From the NCBI GenBank assembly GCA_947247005.1, contig OX365953.1, forward strand, positions 2,547,001 through 2,611,000: a DNA stretch of 64,000 nucleotides. Direction: 5' to 3'. The DNA is from Spisula solida. Its lineage: Eukaryota; Mollusca; Bivalvia; Venerida; Mactridae. Shown here in pieces: positions 10,839 through 24,200 of this stretch. The translations under genes and the position numbers were made by a program. Numbering within the stretch: the stretch's first letter is position 1; every line of letters begins with the position of its first letter. The notes under the pieces were generated by a model. That model was not told where the DNA came from and did no database searches. It saw only the letters and a list, made by a program, of their open reading frames with translations.

Positions 10839-12699
10839 AATGAGGAATCAGTCTAGAAATGTACTGGTAATTAATCTACAAGAAGTAAAAGTGTAATTGT
10901 GACCATGCGTGGATCCAGATAGGGGGGAACAGGGGCCACAACCCCTCTCCTGTAATTGCCAAACTCTTGTTATGGGATTTTTTGTAATGGGCTACACAGA
11001 TCAGATTCCTAGTGCATGTTTCCGCTGTTGGATTATTTTTGTTTCCATGACAGTATCCTAGGGCCTTCAGTCTTTTGGTTGCTGAAACTAATAATTCATT
11101 ATACTTTTCGACAGCTTGGACTTGGGCGGATCTTTGCTGGTTTAGTTGGGCATTGTGCCTTGTATGTGTTTTATGTTTCCTGCGCTCAGTTGGTTTAGTT
11201 CCAAAGACATTGTGCTTTGTGTGTTTTTACTGTTTTCTGTGCTTGGCTGGTTAAGTTGAGTGCCGCCTTCCCAGTCTGACTTAATATAATCTTTTTACTC
11301 CAAATGTTTGCCACTTTTATAATTCTGAATGTTTATTTGGTGTTTGAAAAAAGTATAAATTTTCGCTCTTTTTTATACTTTTCAAAGGGTAGTTGCTCTT
11401 TCTCAAATAAACAATTATTTATACCGTATACGCCTCAGCATAAAACATTTCACTAATATTACAATTAGTTATATCAAAGCCAAAATAAGTGGTGATTAAA
11501 AGCATTGAATTTTATGACAATTTAAAAATTTAGACATCAAATAAAGCTGAATTCATAATGTAATTAATTACAGATGATTAATTAAATGTTCGTTATCACC
11601 GTGGAAAATCATAATTAAAATGAATGATTTCTGTACATCAATAACTTTGATGAAATTTTAATGCGTATCATCCTAGAATATTGCATAAATGGTATCAATC
11701 ATAGTATCAGTGTAGCAATACCACGTGACTTATGGCTACAGTTACAAGAAGAAATTTGTAAACATTGGAAAATAAAATAGCCATAAGTATTTTATTTCTT
11801 CAACGATTTCTATGAAATCTACGCCACAGTGACACTACATTTTTTGTAAGGGGGACATAATTTGCTTTCCATGAAATATAAGATCTTCCAACGGTGAACC
11901 ATGACTGACGTGCCTGTTATGATTTATCTATAAGTGCATGTCGATATTTAGAATCTAGATGTATCAATGAAACTTGTCATCTGATATATTGGAATCAGTA
12001 ATATATGTCTAGGATCGAATCAATGACAGCTCTAGTTCAAACATAATTTTTATGTTCTATTGCTAAATTTCAGCTTATCAAATCTCAAATAACCTTTTTT
12101 ATCACAAAACTTACATTTACTAAAGAAAGGTTCGTCTTTCTAGTGCAGCGAGAAAAAGGAAGTTGTATAAATCTCCAAGTGCAAATTCCAATGACAAGCT
12201 GGTGTTTTTCACCGACAACAAATTGTGCGAGACTAAGTCACCAACTGGCAATCACAGACTTTGTAAGAATACAAGTGTTAAATTTGAGCCCTGATAAGTA
12301 ATTTCTATTACTTAACTGACTTAATGACCTGTTTGTACAGTCACATCTTTATTTCAACTAGGCTTAAATGAACCAAAACTGAACAGAAGCACAACAGACG
12401 ATTAAGCCCAAAGACATGTCATTCAACCATGCCAGCAACCTATAGATGGTGTAGTTCATGACCATATGTATCCAAACTGAAGATACACATTTTTTTGAAA
12501 GTCGAAAAAGTTAATTTTCCTGAGGGAGCTGAAGCGCTTTAGCCTTAATTAGACCACTCTGGCACTCTCTGCAAATCTTCCAAAACTCATTAAATTAGGT
12601 TGATACCTTGATTGCCAACAAGATCTTCAACTTATATCAAACAAATTTGACACCTAATTTCTGATGTTGTCCACCAAAACCAGAGTATTAGTGGAGCAA
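10839..12699. other. No gene seen
   Basis: A+T-rich sequence. The stretch at 11120-11270 contains a loose two-fold repeat around TGGTTTAGTTGGGCATTGTG. No exon-like segment is recognised. Confidence 0.35.
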
Positions 12700-12704
12700 A
12701 ATCA

Positions 12705-13390
12705 GTTTTACTTATATATACTAATTTATTAAAGGTCGATTGTGAAACAAGTTTTTCCAACTTATATTAGTCACTCTCGACACCTCATTCCTGATGTTAT
12801 CCATCGCTAGTGATGGGACATCGGTTGCAAATCATAATCGATCATCAGCTAGAATCGACTGGCACTTCCGATGCGATTTTCCCGATTAATAATCGGCAGT
12901 ACAGGGACTTAATACGCAGTGTTGCTAATGCCTGTTTTTCTACTTCCCAAGTCGCGAAAAAAGGTGACAAAGGGAAAAACAATGATTTTCGGTAGACGTT
13001 TTACTACCTGAGTTCGAACAAATTGTTTGAATTGGTTCTAACAGACATCCAATTGGTTCAAACTTCCATGCTTTGAATTTTCCTAGTAATTTTTTATTAA
13101 AAAAGTCTTGTTTAACATTTTGTTATATTTATCCGATGATCAATTATGGATGAATGACATCGATCATCGGAATCGGCTGACTTCTGCACACCACTGATTG
13201 ATGTTATCCGATAATCGGTAGATCACTATCCATCGCTACGAGGGTATGAGAGAAGAGAAGCCAGTTACTGTTTTTTATGCTGAGCGTCTAGCAAGGGAAT
13301 TTCTGGTACCATTTCTATTTCGTCTTTGATATGATGCGGCCAGGGATCGAAACCGAGACCGAGGATTTCATTCTACCCTGTCCATTATAA
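12705..13390 (-). mobile_element. tRNA-derived SINE, family 3, split by a hAT-like MITE
   Basis: Parts at 12705-12807 and 13229-13390 together match the reverse complement of the plus copy at 46845-47078. An uninterrupted minus copy covering the insertion point is at 59420-59560. Shared blocks include CAAGTTTTTCCAACTTATAT and GAGGGTATGAGAGAAGAGAA. Confidence 0.85.
12808..13228. mobile_element. hAT-like MITE with 8-bp TSD TCCATCGC
   Basis: The termini TAGTGATGGG and GTAGATCACTA share the inverted TAGTGAT. TCCATCGC flanks exactly at 12800-12807 and 13229-13236. Empty sites ATCCATCGCCACGAGG at about 59502 and the matching place in 46845-47078 confirm the boundaries. Eight-bp duplications are the mark of the hAT superfamily. 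It is 421 bp long, and its 61-codon open frame has no transposase motif. Confidence 0.9.
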
Positions 13391-14773
13391 TTATGTTTCC
13401 AATGCATACTCTATTTAAAAGTCATTAGATCCTTTTGATTTTTGGGGGAATGAAGTCCGGGCCAATAGGAGGGGAAAATTAACGCGCGGAAAAGCTGAAA
13501 GGGGAATTTTCACTTATTCAACTTAAATGTCTAGTATGATTGTTTATTGGTGGTATTTTAAGCATTAAAGGTCAAAACATACTATTTCAATCCATTCTGC
13601 ATTCATTTATCAATACAATTTACTTTATTTATGTGGAAAAAAATTGAGCAAGACTCCAAGAGGCAAATTCAGAAATATTAGGGGGAAAATATATTCTTTG
13701 CGGAGAGGGGAAAGGGGCCTAATATCTCCTTATATTTTAGCCAAAAAAACACTGGATCCTGTTTGAAGATATTTTCTTGGAAATATTTAGTGGTCAATGG
13801 GATGAACTGCATTCCAAGAGATAACAATCCTTCGTGACCACTGGTCTCTGACCAGCGATAGTGTTGAGCCCTGATCAAGCAATTCATTATTGGAAACACT
13901 GGTACCACTTTTCACGCCTTTGATACAACATAGACGATGGTTAGAAGAAGTATCGAAGCATTTTAAGCATCAAAGCTCTTAAAAACAACCAGACTTAACA
14001 CTTACAAACCTATCAAATTAAATATATATCCGAATTTGATGATCCTAAAATTTGAACCGTTTGAACTTAAAAGGCAATCCAACCACAACATCATGTAGGT
14101 CTACCATCGGACGTCAAGCCAACAATAATATGAATAAACTTGTTTGACAATCAAGATTCTTACCTGACTTGAAAATCAATTTAATACAAACAATAACAAC
14201 TGTGCAGAATATACTTGAAATTCAAAATAGCTATGTAGTTTTGGTAGAACAGTGTGTCCTAGGCTACGTAGAGTAACTAAACTCAAAATAACGCCCCTAT
14301 TATTTCCTTTATCAGTAATCATGCAGCTACGTTGCAAGATTTAGATCACCTATTATCAGAAATAATTGAACATCTGACAGTTTTCCCTTCGATCATACAA
14401 ATCGTTATCTACCACTTGAACTATACAATATTGATAAAGAACCCCTTACTTAGGATGAACTATGCTTCCTAACTAACAGGAGTTTAATCTCACACGTTGT
14501 CATAAACCCTGACACTAGGAAATGAGTCTATGTCACTATCAAATAAGTAGATCATAAAACTTACAAATTCTATTACCTCTTTTACACTAAAATCATCACT
14601 TTTTGAACATTGTTTACATCACAAGGAAGGTTCAATCAAGCGTGAAGCTCATTAGAAAACTAAAAATAGTCGGCATGGATAAAACTCCCGGTTCTTTGAG
14701 AATGACAGCGACCGTGAATGATCTAATAATATTTATGAGTATGATTTACTGAGGGTTTTGATAGAAAAATTAC
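13391..14773. other. No gene seen; start of the CASP/CUX1-like intron 1
   Basis: This lies directly downstream (minus strand) of the exon 1 donor. I looked on the minus strand for a second CASP exon and found none. The segment 13430-13760 shares a G-rich AGGGGAAAGGGGCCT-type stretch with 40430-40550. Confidence 0.4.
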
Positions 14774-14836
14774 CTGTAGTTCTTGTAAATCGAAATTCTT
14801 CCAAAAGTCATGCATCGACTGCACACTGGCAGCCAT
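14774..14836 (-). CDS. CUX1: CASP/CUX1-like protein, first coding exon (partial gene)
   Basis: On the minus strand an ATG at 14836 opens 21 codons beginning MAASVQSMHDFWKNFD and ending LQELQ, followed by a GTAATT donor at 14773. From memory, vertebrate CUX1/CASP begins MAANVGSMFQYWKRFD and continues to LQQLQ, with exon 1 also ending in phase 0 at this place. CASP is a Golgi coiled-coil membrane protein; CUX1 isoforms from the same locus are CUT-homeodomain transcription factors. One exon cannot tell which products this locus makes. The next exon (about RELDATATVLANRQDE in human) was not found leftwards, so intron 1 exceeds 14.7 kb or runs off the window. The gene is divergent from NUP88, with 201 bp between start codons. 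The call rests on one short exon plus its splice position. Confidence 0.75.
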
Positions 14837-15037
14837 TTTGAGCTGGATTGCTTCGTTGTAGGTCACATGACCAAATGATAACCTCTAAAAATATAATGAG
14901 CGCTTAATCCACTTAATACAGCACAAAGCTGTTACAATTCTTATTTTACCTTTCAAGTTAATGGAGGATTTTTTCTAATTTCATTTATATTTTGCAAGAT
15001 TTATATTCAGTTTTTCTTAGAGAGTAAATCAGACAAA
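14837..15037. promoter_or_regulatory. Bidirectional promoter between CASP/CUX1-like and NUP88 genes
   Basis: Only 201 bp separate the two divergent start codons, so both promoters and 5' leaders must lie here or overlap the first exons. GTCACATGAC at about 14862-14871 fits the M-box/E-box bound by USF/MITF/TFE factors. There is no convincing TATA box at a fixed distance. Both start codons sit in AAAATGGCYGC, a YY1-like context (14840 leftward; 15035 rightward). The motif functions are inference. Confidence 0.65.
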
Positions 15038-15265
15038 ATGGCCGCTGCCGACTGGCGCTCACGTTTGAACGAAAGAACTTTTAGCAAAAAAATACGCGAG
15101 AACAACGCTAAAGATGCGAAAAGAAGCACTAATCATGAGTCCAAATGTCTTATATGTGTTAATGATAATGATTTATTTGTCTGGGACAATGCTGCTTCGT
15201 GTCTGACCTTCTTCAATCTACTGAATTTGACGCACTCTGTGAAAGAAAGATACAACCGATTTCAG
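15038..15265 (+). CDS. NUP88: NUP88 exon 1
   Basis: 76 codons from ATG to the donor GTAAAACG, phase 0. It starts [18 protein letters not shown] and includes [17 protein letters not shown], matching the first propeller blade (human has LFLWD). The first 35 residues are poorly conserved in the family, as expected. Confidence 0.88.
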
Positions 15266-18200
15266 GTAAAACGAAACTGAAAGTAGACGGAAAAGTGACA
15301 ATTCCTGACTCTGAGATTGTTTTAAGCCAAGTAACTTTCTCACTGATAACAAGTCCTGTAAAGAACAATGTAATAAATTGAATGACTTGTATACACAGTT
15401 TAACTTGAGTGACTTTTATCAAATTTTTTTACAAAAGAACATATCAGAAATTTAGGCTTGTAATTATTGTAATTTGTACCTACCCAGTGCTGGATTCAAA
15501 CCCACAAACCCCTGCTTGCAAGTCAGGCGCTCTACCAACTGAGCTAACCGCGCTACTGGCTATCAATGCACTCCTCCTCACTTTAACTTTGAAGGCTTGA
15601 GCTGTCAGTGGAATCTAATTTTGAGCAGGGCATCAACTGTTCAGTTTCCATCAGAGTATAGCCCTTGCATCTTATGCTCTTTCACCTTGTTCCACAGACA
15701 TAGCCCGCAACTGTCCAAGTTTACCCTGTCGCCATTATTGTAATTTGAGAAGAAAAAGTATCTACCCAGTGCTGAGCTCCAACCCACAACACCCTGCTTG
15801 CAAGTCAGGCGCTCTACCAACTGAGCTAATGGTAGGGTGACTATTGCCAAAAACGTCTTCTATTTTAAGAGTAGGTAGGACCTCTCTGTTAACAAGACAT
15901 GTTATATACCAAAATGTTCGGTATAGTCTGTAGTATCTGGGACTGCCGGCATAAATTGCCAACTGTGGATGTAGAGGAAATGTGGGCAAATTTTAAATCT
16001 GCAATTGAGAATGTGAGTAGTAGACATATTCCTGTAATAAAAGTTAATTCAAATAATACTAAAAACTCACCATTATGGATGGATATGAATGCAAAACAGG
16101 CTATTTCTAAAAAGAAAAAATTTTGGAAAAAGTACAAATTTTCAAGATCTAGAGACAATTACACTAAATACGCTGAAAGCAGACAAGAGAGTGCGGATGT
16201 AGTGAAAAATTCTAAAAAGAGCTATGAGCGGAAAGTTGCTACGGAAATAAAAACAAACACAAAGTCATTTTGGAGGTATGTGAATTCTAAAAGAAAGACT
16301 AAGGAATCTATTGGCGTTTTGACAAAAGAAGACAATGGTATTACCTCAGAAGCAAAATCAGATTTGGAGAAAGCGGAAGTTTTAAATAAATTTTTTAGTA
16401 GTGTTTTTGTACAAACTGATGCATTAGATGTAGATCATGTAGAAGATGAAAATGAGAATTTACTTGAAAACATTGTTGTTACTCAGATTGAAGTTTTGAA
16501 AGTTCTGAATACGCTTAACCCTGAAAAGTCACCAGGACCTGATAGTATTCATCCAAAGGTTCTATTTGAATAAAAAAATGAAATTTGTGCACCATTAACT
16601 TATTTGTACAATAAAACTTTTGAAAAAGGTGTTATCCCTGAAGACTGGAAACAAGCGATAGTAGTGCCGATTTTCAAAAAAGGAAGTAAAAAGGATCCAT
16701 CAAATTATAGACCAGTTAGTCTGACATCAGTGGTATGCAAACTATGTGAAAGGCTTGTGAGAGACAAATTGATGGATCATATGAATACCAATGAGTTGTT
16801 TTCTGACACACAGTATGGTTTTAGACCAGGGCGGTCGTGTGTGGTTCAACTTTTGGAGATATTAGATGAATGGACCGAGTTATTGGATAAAAGCATACCT
16901 ATTGATGTTATATACCTTGACTTTGCTAAGGCATTTGATAGGGTTTCTCATGATCATTTACTGTTAAAACTTCATAAATTGGGTATTCGTGGGAAAATGT
17001 ATAACTGGATTAAACACTTTTTGAGTAATAGAACACAGCAAGTGCGAGTAGGGACTAAAGTATCAAATTGGACAGATGTCTTAAGCGGAGTGCCACAAGG
17101 GAGTGTTATTGGGCCGGTTCTGTTTCTCTGTTTCATTAACGATCTACCAGATGTTGTCAAAGGAATGGTAAAGATCTTTGCAGACGATACTAAGCTGTAT
17201 TCACAAGTTTTAGATGATGATCAGTGTGAAAGACTGCAGGAGGATTTAGACAATCTGTGTAACTGGAGTGAGAAATGGAAATTGTCTTTTAATGCAAAAA
17301 AATGCAAAGTTTTACACATTGGTTCCAAAAATGAACACTTTAGATACTCAATGAGAATTGCAGATGGCAATTATGAATATGTAGACCCAACTGCATTTGA
17401 AAATGACCTTGGTATAACTTTTGATAAAAACCTAAACTTTGACCAACATATTACTAACATTACTAATAAGGCTCAAAGAACTCTTGGGCTTATAAATAGA
17501 TCCTTTGAGTGTATGGACAAAGAGATGTTTTTACCACTATACAAGTCCTTGATTAGACCAGTACTGGAGTATGGATCGTGTGTTTGGTCACCTCATTTGA
17601 AAAAAGATATTAAGAGAATTGAGGATATACAACGAAGGGCGACTAAATTGATCCCATCTTTAACACAGTTTTCATATGAGCAACGTTTACGAGAGTTAGG
17701 TCTGGTTACACTTGAGTATCGAAGAGATCGTGCAGACATGATACAAATTTTCAAGTCTATACACAATCTGGACAATTTCAAATGGGACAAGCTATTCAAC
17801 TTGTCACAGGCCGAACTACGCGGACATTACCTGAAGTTCGAGCCCAAAATGTGTTTTCATAATGTTAGACTTTACACGTTCAGTCAGAGGTCAATACCAT
17901 ATTGGAACAAACTCAGTGAAAAAACTATATCCGCCAATACGGTTAATCAATTTAAGTCACTGCTGAACTGTGAGAACTGGAATGTGAAGAAATTTAAACC
18001 AAGTGTTAATTAATGCACCCTGAGACATGAGATAATTCAAATGTATAAGAGAAGAGATAATTAAAGAAGAGACCGTTATTAAAGGGGCCAAGACAGCATA
18101 GCTAATATGACGGCCCGAAGATTCAGGTATTCAGGTGGTGGCGTTCCGAGAAATCCAAGATGGCGTCCAAAATGGCCGCCATTTTTGTCATTGCTAGCTC

Positions 18201-21200
18201 TGCATAGACAATTGATAATTGCAGGAATATGATACTATTCTGTGAAATAACTTTCATTAATTATTATAGACACAACTAATGTCTTTACAAATACACCCTG
18301 TTCAGAATCTTCAAAGGTCAATGTCAAGGTCATTTTCCAGTAAAACCACTGAAAAAACAGCAAAAAACACCGTTTTACTTGATATCTGTTTTATTTATTT
18401 ACTATTCATAAGTTACAGCTATCTAAAACACATATCTTAACATAGTTGTATGTTCCCTTGATCAAATAAAACTGATTTGGAACACTTTGGAGTTAAAATA
18501 ATGGAGACATACCGCTTAGTAGATCATATATAAAATCCATACCCCACCCACCAATTTTATACAGGGAATCTGAATCAAGTATTTGGAAAGTTTTAGAGAA
18601 TAAGTATGTCAATATGAATGGTAGTAATGTCATAAATGTAAATTAGTATACAAGCATAGATATGTATGTCTAAATTTGCTCAGAAAAAATCAAGATGGCG
18701 TCCAAGATGGCGTCCAAAATGGCCGCCATAGTATGAAAAGTACCTTACATATAGCTATAATATACATGTATAAGATGGTACACTTGCACTTATTTCATCT
18801 TTAAAGTATTTTTAATTGCAAATATTTACATTTACACATATTTTTTCAATTGAATTAGTATTGAATTATTATATCTTACTGCAGAAATAGTGCGAATAAT
18901 TAATTACTAGCAATGTTATAATGAGATATTTGAGTGTAGAATATATCTTTATCATTTAATAATTTCTCGCAACATGACATACATATGCGATTTATTAGCA
19001 TGGGTATATAAACAAGAAAAATGTACATGATTGTGTAGAAAATGTTAAGGAAATGTTGTAACTTTAATTATAACTACTTTAATTTGTTCAATCTGTTTCC
19101 AATGTTTCGAAAGTGGGTGGGGTAAAAATGATTCCGTAAACGCAAAGCGACGGGTATATCATCAATCACGTTTTTTAACAGTTAATATAAAGATACCCCA
19201 TGTCTATTAATAGCATAAATTGATTTTTCTCTGTACTTTAAAACGGAAAATGTACTAAATTTAATGTACACGGTTTTGTAATTTGCATACTTATACAGTA
19301 TTGCCATTCAAGAACAAAACATAGTTTCTAATGCATTATTTCGCTCAATAAGTTCATCATGACGTTGATACGTGCTGTAAATCATAATGCGCAAAGTACA
19401 TATTTTAGTAAAATAACACACGACCGTATAAAGGCTCTCAGTTTTGAATAAGGACCTACAGTGCAACAACTGAAGGCCAAACAAATCAATGTATTATGAA
19501 TTGATAATACCTAGCTACCTTGCAGTTTCTATGTAAGTACGTGTACTATCCTTACGGGACCTCCCCTGTTTTTCCGAGATAAGGTGATGTTATAATGTGA
19601 CAAAATATTCATGTATACCATTGATTTTATATGTGTATATGTTTTATATGATAATTATGGGACTTGTCGCTATTATTCTTTATGAGTCCTTTATTAATAT
19701 GGCCGGCTAACATGAATGCTCCCAACACCAGTTGGTGTATCCCTAATGGCACTTACAATGACTGTTTCAAACCCCTGGTAAGTCCCAAGAAGGGTCTATG
19801 ATCACTATTCCCAACATATGCGAGTCACCCGTTGACTAATCCCTGCACTGATGACTATAAGTTAATAACTCCAATGCTTGTTGATCCCTGAGTTCCCGAC
19901 ATTGCCGAGTCCCATAAAACCTAGGATGACAGTGCCACATATGACCTAGGATGACTTTACCTACACTGGTGAGTCCCCTCAGTACGTAGGATGACAGGTC
20001 CAACATTGTCGAGCCCCCCATAATACCTAGGATTACTTTCCCACATAAGGCCTGGGATGATTGCTGCCAACTATGATGAGTCATCCATATGGCAAAGGGC
20101 ATGGCTGTGCATGTAGCTAACACTGATGAGTCCTTCATAGACCCTAATACGATTGCTTCCAGCACTAGTGAGTCCCTGCGAGGGCAATGTATGATTTCTC
20201 CCAACACTGAAGAATCCCCATAAGCATTATGGTATGGCTTTCATTGATTATCCCCATGGCATATAAGTCCCCCAAAGGATCTTTGATGACTGCTTACAAC
20301 CATTATGAGTCCTTAATATACCCAAATACGACTGAAAAGTATCCCATGGGGCATAAGACAACTGCTATAAACAGTGGTGAGTCCCTGAGAGAGCATTGCA
20401 TGATTTCTTCCAGCACTGACGAGTCTCCCATAAGACCTTCATTGACTGTCCCAAGCGCTAATGAGTCTTCCATAGGGCCTAGGATGACAGCTCCCTACAC
20501 CGAAGAGTCACCGATAGGGAATAGGGTGACAGTTGTCAACACTGGTGAGTCTTCCATAGGGCCTAGGATGATAACTCACAACACTGGTGGGTCCTCCATA
20601 GGGCCTAGGGTGATAATTCACAACACTGGTGGGTCCTCCTTAGGGCCTAGGATGATAGCTCACAACACTGGTGGGTCCTCCTTAGGGCCTAAGATGATAG
20701 CTCACAACACTGGTGGGTCCTCCTTAGGGCCTAGGATGATAGCTCAAAACACTGGTGAGTCTTCCATAGGTCCTAGGATGATAACTCACAACACTGGTGG
20801 GTCCTCCTTAGGGCCTAGGATGATAACTCACAACACTGGTTGGTCCTCCTTAGTGCCTAGGATGATAGCTCACAACACTGGTTAGTCTTTTCATAGGGCC
20901 TAGGATGATAACTCACAACACTGGTGGGTCCTCCTTAGGACCTAGGATGATAACTCACAACACTGGTGGGTCCTCCTTAGGGCCTTGGATGATAGCTCAC
21001 AACACTGGTGAGTCCTCCTTATGGTCTAGGATGATAGCTCACAACACTGGTGAGTCTTCCATAGGACCTAGGATGATAACTCACAACACTGGTGGGTCCT
21101 CCTTAGGGCCTAGGATGATAGCTCACAACACTGGTGGGTCCTCCTTAGGGCCTAAGATGATAGCTCACAACACTGGTGGGTCCTCCTTAGGGCCTAGGAT

Positions 21201-24200
21201 GATAGCTCACAACACTGGTGAGTCTTCCATAGGTCCTAGGATGATAACTCACAACACTGGTGGGTCCTCCTTAGGGCATAGGATAATAACTCACAACACT
21301 GGTTGGTCCTCCTTAGGGCCTAGGATGATAGCTCACAACACTGGTTAGTCTTCCATAGGGCCTAGGATGCCATCTCACAACATTGATGGCTCCCCCTCAG
21401 GGCTTAAGCTGATAGCTTCTAACACTGATAGATCCCATTAGGGTCTAGGATGGTAGCTCACAACATTGACAGGTCCCCTTAGGGCCTAGGATGACAGCTC
21501 CCAACATTTGTGGGTCCTACCTAGGGCCTAGGATGACAGCTCACAACATTGGCGGGTCCCCCTTAGGACCAAGGATGACTGATACTTGCAATGAAGAGTC
21601 CGCAAAGGGCCTATGATGGCAGTTACCTACAATGGTGAGTCCCCCCATAGTACCAAGGATGTAGTTCCAAATACTAGTGTGTCTTCCATAGGACATAGGC
21701 TGGCTGTTTCCTGATGAGTCCTCCATACTAAGAGCATATGATGACAGTTTCCTACATAGTTGAGTCCCTATAGTACATGGGAAGACAGTTCCCAACACTG
21801 ATGAATCATCCATAGGGTCTAGGATGATTGAGTTCCCTACAACGAAGAGTCCCGCATAGGGTCCTGGATGAATCCTCCATAGGGTCAAGGGTGGCAGTTC
21901 CCTACCCTTGTGAGTCCCCCAAAGTGCATATGATAACAGTTTCCTATACCGAAGAGTCCCCGATAGGGTCTAGGAAGACAGTTCCATACACACTGGTGGG
22001 TCCCCGATAGGGACCTAAGGATAACAATTCCCAATGCTATGGAATCCTCCATAAGCATCATTATATCTATAATTATACTAGTATGAAAGTACCACATTGA
22101 TTTTTGGTACAAAATGTAGTTACATGTATATACGCGGAGATAGCTCAGTGGTGACGCACTGGACTGTCAACCCGAAGGTCGTGGGTTCAATTGTCGGCAT
22201 TGGAACTTTACATTTCTAAAATTCTGTCAGTAGTAATTGCCCGCTATATTTAACCCTATGGACTGCTAAGTATTTGTTGGAAGGTGCCAGGAAGCTGTGA
22301 ACATATCGATGCTTTTCACCGGGCACATTAAAGAATTAAGCTGTCTATACGAAATAAGAGCTAGGCGCACTTCTTCAGCGCTGGACATGCCTGTATCTGA
22401 TGTCTCTCCCTTCAGGGGCTTTCTCTCAGTCTGTCCCTCTGGTCAGAGCATGCTGTATCTGCACTTGTAAAGGATGCACCTGTGTCCTAGTGGCTGTAAC
22501 ACTCTATGTGACGGGCCTTTGAACGTGCGTTCGCATGAAAAGGGTGATATTTAAATATGGTATACATGTATATATTTATTATGCAATACATGGTGGCCAT
22601 CTTGGGCGCAATCTTGGATTTAGACCTGTCCCCTCATACTTTTGAGGACTTTTTATGCCCCCGTATCGATTGACCGGGAGGCATATAGTGATTCACCTGT
22701 TCGTTCGTTTGTCCGTTCATTCGTCCGTCCGGTTAACCCAAATGGACCGTTTCTCCTAGCATCATTATGGCTTGCTACAAAGCTTTCATACTTGCATGGA
22801 TGTTGTATAAGAAGACTCACACATGCCTGTATCACCTAACCCCAGTTTGACTTTCACCTTGAACTAATTTTGGACTTATATTAGACTTATTTATGGACAA
22901 GGCTTCCACAGGGGGCATAAGCGTTTATTGAACGCAGTCTTGTTTCTGTTGATCAGCATATGGTTACCTTTCTGTAAAACACAAACAAGTGTTTGTTGCA
23001 ATTTAGTTTTCCTTAAATGCTAATTTGACAGGACTAATAGGTAAGTTGAACGAGATGTGAAAAAATGGCCATTCTAAAGCAAAAAATATACATTTGTGTG
23101 CGTATCTTTAAGTATTGCATATAAATTAATAATTCTACTTGAATAAAGTTCCTGGCTTCTCACTGGTCAGTTTGATATCCTACATGATACACTTTGTGAC
23201 ACTTTTTGCATTTTAAAAAAAAAATCCCCAAACATTATTTTAGACGCGTTAATTATTATTATGCAAAAGTTAAAAAAATGTCGTCAAAAAGTTTCCCCAA
23301 GAGTTATTCTTTGGGACTTTTTTTCTGGTCTTCTGTGACCTTTAAAGAGTAGAAAACCGAAGAGTTTGTTAACATCAGAATTTTTTCTCAAAATTTCAAC
23401 TATTCTACTGGCCTATTAGGTAAAGAACCACCAAATGCCTACGCGGACCAAATGGTGATACACTCAAGTAGTCCTTAAAAAAACTTTGGCTTGCCTGTAA
23501 ATGGGGATATTTCTAGACAAGAGTGAACTGGAGTGATGAAATTGAGTTTAAATGCATTGTAAATATGTATGTTATGTAGTGAAACAGGAAAATCTGGAAT
23601 ATCTTGGTATTCTTACATTGATACCAAAGTGAAAGTAGGATAGGGTAAAACCCGGATTGAATCAGTCCGGACATGTGTAAAAATAGGTAGACCATGTTTG
23701 ATGGCCAAAATTTTTCTTAGAAGATACATGACCCCCCTTTTTTATTGTATTATTTTGAAGCTTAAAGGTACTTCTTTAAAATGATATATGTCTTCCTGCT
23801 GGCCATAGACTAAAAGATGCAAAAATTTTGGGCCTACTATTGTAACTTTACATTGAACTAAAGAGCAAATTTATTTGGTGGTTTCTAACCTATTAAGGGA
23901 CTTTTCATACTAAGGCGGCCATTTTGGACGCCATCTTGATTTTTTTCTGAACAAATTTAGACATACACATCCATGAATGCATAATAAGTTCCATTTATGA
24001 CATTACTACCCTTAATAATGACATACTAATTCTCTGAAACTTTCCAAATACTTGATTCAGATTCCCTGTATAAAATTGGTGGGTGGGGTATGAATTTCAT
24101 ATATGATCTACTAAGCGGTATATCTCCATTATTTTATCTCCAAAGTGTTCCAAATCAGTTTTATTTGATCAAGGGAACATACAACTATATTAAAATATGT

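Noticed and set aside
15478..15829. Two tRNA-Ala genes on the minus strand
   Set aside because: Acceptor stems do not pair; both are SINE or pseudogene heads, and one is interrupted by a transposon.
16604..18013. Intact reverse transcriptase gene
   Set aside because: It is the 3' part of a truncated LINE frame with an in-frame stop just before, and no endonuclease or promoter.
20229..21348. Repeat protein of about 360 residues
   Set aside because: The frame is broken by a stop and a one-base shift at 20884-20905, there is no start or splice context, and the flanking units decay as DNA repeats do.
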